Positions 7,928 through 13,442 of a DNA stretch of 13,442 nucleotides are shown one piece after another (positions within the stretch are counted from its first letter, which is position 1; every line of letters begins with the position of its first letter). Both the position numbers and the translations under genes were made by a program. The notes below the pieces were generated by a model, which made no database searches, was not told where the DNA came from, and saw only the letters and a program-made list of their open reading frames with translations. The DNA lies in contig CAUCXT010000059.1 in assembly GCA_958446835.1 (NCBI GenBank), positions 1-13,442 of the forward strand. The letters run 5' to 3'. The stretch is from an uncultured Eubacterium sp. Lineage in GTDB: Bacteria > Bacillota > Clostridia > Lachnospirales > Lachnospiraceae.

Positions 7928-8418
7928 TTTCTACCTCCCTCGCAAAAAGCGACGTAAGTCAGTGTGCTGTCCCCGAGCTTAAACTCATCATAGCTTTTAA
8001 GCTCCGTCGGCGAAGCGAGTATCGAACCCTTGTACTCCACATAGCAGCCGTTCTCCGGCACAAGGAAGGTTCTGTTCGATTTGTTGTCGTACACCACGCA
8101 ACAATGCTTCATTCTGCTTACCTTGCTGTCGCCGCGTATGACTATATCCATCGAGAAGTCTCTCCCCACAAAGTTCTGACCGCGGAAAATCCTGTAATCG
8201 GTTCCCCTGTCAGGTCCCTGAGTGCAGACAAGCCAGCCCGTTATATAATCGTCCATGCCCTTTGCCGGCTCAGGTATTTTGTCAGTGAACGACATTGTCT
8301 TTGTATCGTCGCCCTGTGCCCCTCCGTTCATATCAGGAGCTATATTGTTGCAATACGGACAGGCGTTATACTTGGAGTCATCATACCAATGTCCCCCCGT
8401 GCATCGTCTCATTCCCAT
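7912..8418 (-). CDS. small zinc-ribbon / divergent FHA protein (paralogue of 3184-3873)
   Basis: A soluble 168-residue protein with an N-terminal Cys6/His10/Cys20/Cys23 metal-binding motif (CPYC at 20-23). A short linker contains DDTKTMSFTD (37-46). The FHA-like domain (about 58-160) starts with GWLV and has NFVGRD (82-87) and VSRMKH (100-105). As in its paralogue, the conserved Ser and His are four rather than three residues apart, and the TNG motif is missing, replaced around PENG. The linker is some 50 residues shorter than in the paralogue. ATG 8418 has AGGAGG eight bases upstream; a second ATG two codons on (8412) is possible. It follows the PASTA kinase by 28 bases and overlaps the VWA gene by 16. 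The Thr motif before the FHA recalls GarA/OdhI, in which the phosphorylated N-terminal Thr is captured by the protein's own FHA; here this is a hypothesis. Confidence 0.9.
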   Translation of the reverse strand: MGMRRCTGGHWYDDSKYNACPYCNNIAPDMNGGAQGDDTKTMSFTDKIPEPAKGMDDYITGWLVCTQGPDRGTDYRIFRGQNFVGRDFSMDIVIRGDSKVSRMKHCCVVYDNKSNRTFLVPENGCYVEYKGSILASPTELKSYDEFKLGDSTLTYVAFCEGGRKWEEN

Positions 8419-8446
8419 AGCCTCTTCCTCCTACGCATAGCAAATA

Positions 8447-9160
8447 TTATCTTGGTATATAGCGTACCCAGTGCTGAACATTACCCACGCCTTCACCACT
8501 TGGTTCACCCGTGGTGGTTTCATAGTTATCCACAGTAGTCAACGAATACTCTATGTACTTATAGTATTCCATAAACGTAGCTCTATAATAGTCAAATCTG
8601 AACCATCTGTCCGTTCCCTGATTATCAGCATATGATGTTCTTCCTGTATTAACATATGTAGTCCAGCCTGTATTATTGTTGTATCCGGCTGAACCTCTTT
8701 GGTAATCCTCCGTGGAAGTGAACTCACCATAATACTTATAATTAAAACCTGTTGCCACTCCTCTGCCGCTCTTTTGACTGATATTTCTTGTATACTGACC
8801 ATATTCTGTTCCGCCACTATCATACATCCAATGCCAATATACATAACCTGCCCATTCGGTAGTCACCTCAAGTCTGTATATTTCATTTTCTCCCGCCTGC
8901 CAAGGTATACCACCAACAAGACCTGCATAATTCTGATATTCACCATCAGGAAATCCATTACAATAATTTGAAGAACCTGAATTATTAAGTTGCCATGTCT
9001 CATTTCCGGTTCTTACATAGCCTTGGTCTTCCAAAGGCGCATCCCCTCTTGACCATGTTGTCTGTGTAGTTGTCACCGTATATGTCCATTTATTATCTAC
9101 AGTCTTCGCACCTTCAGGAACGCTTCCCGCAGCTACCCAGTCGCTTGCAGCCTTCTCGCT
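8447..9160 (-). other. AT-rich segment coding the Tyr/Trp/Thr-rich tail of the PASTA kinase
   Basis: This part codes residues 1207-1443. It is visibly poorer in G+C than the rest of the gene: hand counts on 60-base lines give 40% (8701), 42% (8881) and 33% (8941), against 62% at line 10081 in the PASTA region. The protein is full of Tyr, Trp, Thr, Gly and Asn and ends in HWVRYIPR. From memory it resembles tails found after Listeria-Bacteroides repeats in clostridial surface proteins, but I cannot name a family. The composition suggests a module of separate origin. Confidence 0.6.
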
Positions 9161-12100
9161 CCAGGTTGCCGTAAGGGTTATGTCACCGCTCACGGTCATT
9201 CCGTCAACACCCGCGCCGTTATAGGTCCAGCCGCCGAAGTTGTAGTAGTCCATCGTCGGTACCGGGAGACTTCCGTTGCTCAGCGTATCGCCCTTCTTCA
9301 CGGTGATGGAGCCCACGCTTGTGCCGCCGTTTGAGTCGAAGGATACCGTATATGGCTGTCTGCCCTTGGATACAACTATTGTCACTGTGCTTCCCTTTGC
9401 AATCTTGCTTCCCGCACTCTGGGACTGTCTTATTACACAGCCCTCCTGAACGGTGTCATTGTACTCCTCACTTCCGCGGCTTACGGCAAAACCACTCTGG
9501 CTTAACTTGCTCTCTGCAATCGATGCCACCATTTCGGTTACATCAGGAACCTCGACGAGCTCCTGTCCCTTCGAGATTACAAGTGTCACGGTGCTGTTCT
9601 TTGCCGTGTTGCTTCCCGCTGCAATCGACTGGCTTATAACACTTCCCGCCGGAACGGTTGCGCTGTACTCCTCACTTCCTCGAGCCGCCTTAAGTCCCTG
9701 CTGGCTCAACTGACTCTCTGCCTGTGTATAAGTCATTCCGACAACGCTCGGCACTGTCACCATCTCCTGTCCCCTCGAGACAATAATCGTGACGGTCGTA
9801 CCCTTCTTAACCTGTGAACCGCCGGCAACGTCCTGGCTTATGACAATTCCTTCCGCCACGGTATCGCTGTACTGAGGCGTGCCCTCGCTCACCTTGAAGC
9901 CTGCCGCCTCAAGAGCGCTTATGGCTGAGTTTCTGTCAGAGCCGACCACATTCGGAACACCCGCATTCTCAGGTCCTCTCGATACAACTATTTCAACGCG
10001 GCTGCCCTTGTTCACAGACGAACCTGCCGCAACCGTCTGGCTTATGACAATTCCCGCTGCGACGGTGTCACTGTACTGCTCACTCACGCTTGATGTCAGA
10101 CCGTTGTCGGACAATGCCTTCTCCGCCGTCGCGCGGTCACTTCCTACCACGTTCGGTACGGTCACCTTAGGCATACCGCTCGATACGATGAGTGTAACCG
10201 GCGTTCCCGGCTTCACCGATGAGCCTGCCGCTGTGGACTGGCTTATTACCTTGCCTGCTGCCACGGTATCGCTCGCCTGCTCCTGTATGCTGACACTCAG
10301 CCCGGCATCCGTCATCGCCTTCTGTGCTGAACTGCTGTCCTTTCCGACAACATTAGGCACTGTGACGGTCTGCATGCCCTTGGATACCACTATGAGCACT
10401 GTCGAATTTTTCTTGATATTGGTTCCTGCCGTCTCGGACTGGCTTATTACCTTGTCCTTCTCGACGGTATCGCTGTACTGGTCAGCCACTTCAACCTTGA
10501 AGCCTGCGCTCTTTAATGCGCTCTCTGCCGTAGCTCGGTCACTTCCCACCACATTCGGCACGGCAAACAGTACCTCGCCGCTGCTCACGACGATGGAGAC
10601 TGAATCTCCTTTCTTTGCTGCCTTGCTTCCGGTTATGCTCTGGCTTATTACCTTGCCGCTCGCAACCGTGTCGCTGTTTGCGTAGGACACATTCACAATA
10701 AGTCCCAATGCCGACAATGCCGACTTGGCTGCCGCCTCGTCCATTCCCGTTATATCAGGAACGTCCTTCTTTGCCGGTCCCGTGGATACCACGAGCTCAA
10801 CCGAGGTTCCCGGTGTAACCTGTGTATCTCTCTCTATACTCTGCGATATGACAACTCCTGCCGCAACGCTCTCGCTCTCAGCCTCTACTATCGTGTAGTT
10901 CAGCTCGTTGTCCGTGAGCGTCTTAATCGCGCTGTCCTTGTCCCTGTACTGCACATCAGGAACCTTGACCATCTTCACACCGAGTGAAATCACAAGTCCG
11001 ACGCTCTCGGTGTTCTTAATCTTGGCACCTGCCTCTATATCCTGCTCCATAATCACATCAGCCTCGTAGGTGTCGCTGTAGCGGCTATCGGTGATGCTTA
11101 TAACTATTCCTGCATTCTTTGCCTCTTCAATTGCCTCCTCATAGGTCATACCCTTAAAGTCAGGAACTATGATATCCTGCTCGACAACCTCTTTCTCCGG
11201 GTCACGCCCCTTCGATACGACGAGTTCAATCTGCGCTCCTATCTCAATCTCATCTCCGGATTTTACTTCCTTTCCGTCAACGCTCTGACCGATAATTCCG
11301 CCCTCGGCGATGACGTCACTGTACTCTTCCCTGACAGTGACCGTAAAGCCCATATCCTCGAGTGTCTGCTTCATATCCTCGTATTTGCTTCCCTCTGTCT
11401 TAGGAAGTGTCTTGGTTTCTACCCCGCCGCTTATAGTTATGTTGAGCACGGTGTTCTCCTTGACCGGCATCGCTCCGTCAATATCCTGTGTGAGAACCCT
11501 GTCCTTCGGAACGTCCGAGGAGTATTCTTTTCCGGCAATACTGTAGGAGAGCGTCTTTTCGTTTAACTTCACGCTCGCCTCCTCGAGTTCCTTATTTACA
11601 ACCCACGGGACACGCACCATGCCAAACTCGGTGTACGTCTCATCCTGCCTGTTTGCGTCAAAGCCTATAACTCCCGTAGCAAACAGAACCGACAATATGA
11701 CAACCACAAGTGCCATCGCAGGTACAGCCACCTTGAGCCATACCGGCCATTTTCTCGGGTCAAATACCCTGCTGATGCCCTCGTCGGTGAGCTTGACCAC
11801 ATCGTCCGTCGTGAGCTCGTACATGAGGGTCTCCATATCCTTGGTACGCTTGTCTATCCTTATATGCATGGCATTCATAATGGCGTTATCAATATTCTTG
11901 GAGACGCCCTTGACGTACTTAGATGGCGGCTGCAGGGTGTTCTTGCCGTCCTTCTCTATGTATGCCCTTCGCTCTAAGGCATCGGGCGGTGTAATGCCCG
12001 TTATCATCTTGTAGAGTGTGGCTCCGACAGCGTACACGTCCGTGTGAGGTCCCTGGTCACCGCGGCTTCTGTACTGCTCCTCCGGTGAGTAGCCCGGCTT

Positions 12101-12778
12101 TACAATTACCGTGAGGCTCTTGCTGTGTATCGTTGTGGCGTATCTTGCCGCACCGAAGTCTATCACCTTCACATCCCCGTCCTTGGTCACCATGATGTTG
12201 TCCGGCGCTATGTCTCTGTGAATGATTCCCGCCTTGTTTACCTTGTCAAGAGAGTCGATTACGGGAAGCATCATCATAATCGCTTCCTCAGGCGGTATCG
12301 TTCCCCTGTCCTTTATGTACTTTGCAAGTGTGACTCCCTCGAGATACTCCATCACGATGTAAGCCGTGTCATTCTCCCTGAAGCAGTCATACACCTTCAC
12401 GATACCCGGACAGTCGGTGAACTGGGCAAGTCTCTTCGCCTCGTCCACGAACTTGTTAAGTCCTGCCGTGAACTGCTCTCCTTTATCCCCTGCGTATATG
12501 CTCACCTGTGACACACCCGGCGCTCTTGTCGAGAAATCGCTCGGGAGATACTCCTTTATAGCGACCCTTTGCTCGAGAACTCTGTCCCAGCCGATGTAGG
12601 TGACACCGAAACCGCCGTAACCGATGACCTTTCCGACATCATAGCGGTTGTTGAGTATGGTTCCACCGACAAGATGCAGCGGGCTCTCAGGCATAGTCCC
12701 ATCAACATAGCCGCAGTACGGGCACACCTTGAGGGCTGAGTCATAGGTTTTCATACAACCATAACATCTTTTTTCCAT
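8447..12778 (-). CDS. membrane PASTA-repeat Ser/Thr kinase with zinc ribbon, InlB-like repeat and surface tail
   Basis: A 1443-residue receptor-like kinase. A zinc ribbon (Cys5, Cys8, Cys19, Cys22) precedes the kinase domain (about 46-330): Gly-loop GYGGFG (53-58), Lys75 in AIKEY, HRDIAPDN (187-194, Ala191 where Lys is usual), DFG (207-209), an activation loop with Thr215, Thr216, Ser219, Ser221 and Thr223, and GPHTDVYAVGATLY. One TM helix (about 346-373) leads outside to about 11 PASTA repeats (388-1141; the first two divergent), an InlB/Listeria-Bacteroides-type repeat (1142-1206, FDSNGG to LTATW), and a 237-residue Tyr/Trp/Thr/Gly/Asn-rich tail without an LPxTG signal. PrkC/PknB/Stk1-type kinases normally carry 3-5 PASTA repeats that sense muropeptide or lipid II, so this ectodomain is two to three times the usual length. 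AAGGAGG lies 11 bases before ATG 12778. It probably phosphorylates the FHA proteins downstream. The name prkC is avoided because of the different size, the extra domains and the altered catalytic loop. Confidence 0.95.
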   Translation of the reverse strand: MEKRCYGCMKTYDSALKVCPYCGYVDGTMPESPLHLVGGTILNNRYDVGKVIGYGGFGVTYIGWDRVLEQRVAIKEYLPSDFSTRAPGVSQVSIYAGDKGEQFTAGLNKFVDEAKRLAQFTDCPGIVKVYDCFRENDTAYIVMEYLEGVTLAKYIKDRGTIPPEEAIMMMLPVIDSLDKVNKAGIIHRDIAPDNIMVTKDGDVKVIDFGAARYATTIHSKSLTVIVKPGYSPEEQYRSRGDQGPHTDVYAVGATLYKMITGITPPDALERRAYIEKDGKNTLQPPSKYVKGVSKNIDNAIMNAMHIRIDKRTKDMETLMYELTTDDVVKLTDEGISRVFDPRKWPVWLKVAVPAMALVVVILSVLFATGVIGFDANRQDETYTEFGMVRVPWVVNKELEEASVKLNEKTLSYSIAGKEYSSDVPKDRVLTQDIDGAMPVKENTVLNITISGGVETKTLPKTEGSKYEDMKQTLEDMGFTVTVREEYSDVIAEGGIIGQSVDGKEVKSGDEIEIGAQIELVVSKGRDPEKEVVEQDIIVPDFKGMTYEEAIEEAKNAGIVISITDSRYSDTYEADVIMEQDIEAGAKIKNTESVGLVISLGVKMVKVPDVQYRDKDSAIKTLTDNELNYTIVEAESESVAAGVVISQSIERDTQVTPGTSVELVVSTGPAKKDVPDITGMDEAAAKSALSALGLIVNVSYANSDTVASGKVISQSITGSKAAKKGDSVSIVVSSGEVLFAVPNVVGSDRATAESALKSAGFKVEVADQYSDTVEKDKVISQSETAGTNIKKNSTVLIVVSKGMQTVTVPNVVGKDSSSAQKAMTDAGLSVSIQEQASDTVAAGKVISQSTAAGSSVKPGTPVTLIVSSGMPKVTVPNVVGSDRATAEKALSDNGLTSSVSEQYSDTVAAGIVISQTVAAGSSVNKGSRVEIVVSRGPENAGVPNVVGSDRNSAISALEAAGFKVSEGTPQYSDTVAEGIVISQDVAGGSQVKKGTTVTIIVSRGQEMVTVPSVVGMTYTQAESQLSQQGLKAARGSEEYSATVPAGSVISQSIAAGSNTAKNSTVTLVISKGQELVEVPDVTEMVASIAESKLSQSGFAVSRGSEEYNDTVQEGCVIRQSQSAGSKIAKGSTVTIVVSKGRQPYTVSFDSNGGTSVGSITVKKGDTLSNGSLPVPTMDYYNFGGWTYNGAGVDGMTVSGDITLTATWSEKAASDWVAAGSVPEGAKTVDNKWTYTVTTTQTTWSRGDAPLEDQGYVRTGNETWQLNNSGSSNYCNGFPDGEYQNYAGLVGGIPWQAGENEIYRLEVTTEWAGYVYWHWMYDSGGTEYGQYTRNISQKSGRGVATGFNYKYYGEFTSTEDYQRGSAGYNNNTGWTTYVNTGRTSYADNQGTDRWFRFDYYRATFMEYYKYIEYSLTTVDNYETTTGEPSGEGVGNVQHWVRYIPR
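9357..11617 (-). repeat. tandem PASTA-coding repeats, about 11 units of roughly 200 bases
   Basis: Units of about 66-76 codons, each running from a VPxV-type start to an [IV]VSxG-type end with an inner V-I-S-Q-S motif. Units 4-11 are close to one another and units 1-2 are the most diverged. DNA identity is partly kept in phase: GACTGGCTTATTACCTTG (plus strand) occurs at 10236-10253 and again exactly 201 bases later at 10437-10454, with 16 of its bases at 10640-10655. CTGGCTTATGACAATTCC occurs at 9833-9850 and 10037-10054, 204 bases apart. The repeats are protein-coding, not a CRISPR array. Confidence 0.9.
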
Positions 12779-12802
12779 TATCCTTGGTTCCTCCTTATGT
12801 CA

Positions 12803-12818
12803 TATCTGATTTCAGATA
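12803..12818 (-). other. intercistronic inverted repeat after the solute-binding-like gene
   Basis: TATCTG-AAAT-CAGATA (transcribed strand) is a perfect inverted repeat starting two bases after the stop codon at 12820-12822 and ending just before the kinase's ribosome binding site (12790-12796). It is A/T-rich with no following T-run, so a terminator is unlikely. It has the same geometry (6-bp stem, 4-base loop, just after a stop codon) as the hairpin at 3906-3921. Confidence 0.4.
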
Positions 12819-12819
12819 C

Positions 12820-13442
12820 TTATTTAACATGTTTGTATAATGCTTCGTATTCCTCATAGCTGTCCACATATTCGCCCAGCATGATTCTGTTGAGCGGCAG
12901 CATATTCTGCCGTCCCTGAACCAGCAGAACGTCCTGTGAATAAGGTGTCATCAGATACTCGAGGAACTTCTCTGCAACCTTACGGCTGTCCCTGTTGTCT
13001 GCCATGAGGCTCCACTCATAGCAGAAGTCGCCCCTTCCCTCCGACGGGAACCTGTCACTGTCGACAACGACCATCACATAGCTTCCGCTCAGGTGCGACT
13101 GCACATCGTAATAATCGGCGGTCGATCCCTCAAATACCGGGTACTTCTTACTGTAAAATTCCTCCCCGTCCGTGGTCACGACGTCGTCATAGCTGCTACC
13201 ACCTATGATGGTATCTATATTCAGGGCGGTATCCTTGTCGTACTCAATCATCACCGTATTCACATAGGCAACCGGATAGTTGAAGCCGAGCGGCATGCGC
13301 CTGTTGTCCGGGTACTCCCTGTTGTACTGGTTATAAAACAGCAGGTTGTCCTTATAGTAGCCCTTTGCCAGCTCCGAGAGGCTGTAGGCATTGGCAAGGC
13401 AGCTGTCGTCTAAGCCCGAGGACAGGAAGAGGTCTGGAGCGT
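12820..13442 (-). CDS. extracellular solute-binding-like protein, C-terminal part (5' end outside window)
   Basis: The frame stays open to the right edge, so at least 206 residues are present and the true start lies outside; the internal Met at 13296 is not taken as the start. The visible part begins PDLFLSSGLDD, typical of the family-1 extracellular solute-binding fold, where a PDxx stretch opens the second half. It continues with a LGFNYPVAYVNT segment and ends with the helical VAEKFLEYLMTPYSQDVLL and QNMLPLNR regions, like the 'A-x-x-F-I-x-F-L-x-S-P-E-x-Q' and 'G-x-x-P' motifs near the C-terminus of such proteins. Any signal peptide or lipobox would be outside the window. It ends 41 bases before the PASTA kinase and is in the same direction. 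It may deliver a ligand signal, or belong to an ABC importer encoded upstream. The family is fairly likely; ligand and role are unknown. Confidence 0.75.
   Translation of the reverse strand, partial: APDLFLSSGLDDSCLANAYSLSELAKGYYKDNLLFYNQYNREYPDNRRMPLGFNYPVAYVNTVMIEYDKDTALNIDTIIGGSSYDDVVTTDGEEFYSKKYPVFEGSTADYYDVQSHLSGSYVMVVVDSDRFPSEGRGDFCYEWSLMADNRDSRKVAEKFLEYLMTPYSQDVLLVQGRQNMLPLNRIMLGEYVDSYEEYEALYKHVK

Noticed and set aside
8447..8520. LPxTG-type sorting signal at the end of the PASTA kinase
   Set aside because: The C-terminus ends HWVRYIPR with no LPxTG, hydrophobic stretch or basic tail; the protein is anchored by its own TM helix.
9879..10685. Long plus-strand open frame of 268 codons
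   Set aside because: It lies antisense to the PASTA repeats; its length comes from the repeated codon pattern of the real gene. It has no ribosome binding site and only echoes the repeats.
9357..11617. CRISPR-like direct repeats
   Set aside because: The periodicity is about 200 bases, the repeats are imperfect and they code in frame for PASTA domains.
26..13442. Type VI or type VII secretion locus
   Set aside because: Kinase, PP2C and FHA genes recall type VI regulation, but no structural secretion genes (sheath, TssJKLM, EssC, WXG100) are present here.

Overview
The window looks like part of a chromosome of a Gram-positive Clostridia-type bacterium, most likely a Lachnospiraceae-like gut or rumen firmicute. 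The reasons are strong AGGAGG ribosome binding sites, a PASTA-domain Ser/Thr kinase, an InlB/Listeria-Bacteroides-type repeat on a surface tail, and the absence of outer-membrane features. The assignment is by protein style only; there is no rRNA or other phylogenetic marker here.

Every supported gene lies on the minus strand, so transcription runs from right (13442) to left (1). No intergenic gap exceeds 48 bases, three gene pairs overlap, and no clear promoter or Rho-independent terminator is visible. The window is therefore best read as the interior of one long operon. In transcription order it holds: a partial solute-binding-like protein (12820-13442); a 1443-residue membrane Ser/Thr kinase with a zinc ribbon, about 11 PASTA repeats, an InlB-like repeat and a Tyr/Trp/Thr-rich tail (8447-12778); a zinc-ribbon/FHA protein (7912-8418); a secreted-VWA/transmembrane/cytoplasmic-FHA protein (6080-7927); a soluble Ser/Thr kinase with a C-terminal FHA domain (4709-6067, GTG start); a PP2C phosphatase (3922-4716); a second, paralogous zinc-ribbon/FHA protein (3184-3873); a four-helix membrane protein with a cytoplasmic FHA domain (2352-3191); and an FHA-FHA-ABC-ABC2 exporter subunit (26-2308). 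A further gene may start at position 12 and leave the window.

Taken together this is a phosphothreonine signalling module: two writers (kinases), one eraser (PP2C) and seven FHA readers in six proteins. Three proteins expose domains outside the cell (PASTA/InlB tail, VWA, and presumably the solute-binding protein), and one output is an ABC transporter whose FHA domains should be read by the kinases. The parts are familiar: mycobacterial PknF-Rv1747, GarA/OdhI, PstP, and the type VI secretion PpkA/PppA/Fha pathway. The combination is unusual. The most specific new observation is a short Thr-rich motif (T-x-T-[MV] followed by RLYE or SF/SY) shared by the PP2C N-terminus and both zinc-ribbon/FHA proteins, which looks like a common phospho-acceptor site.
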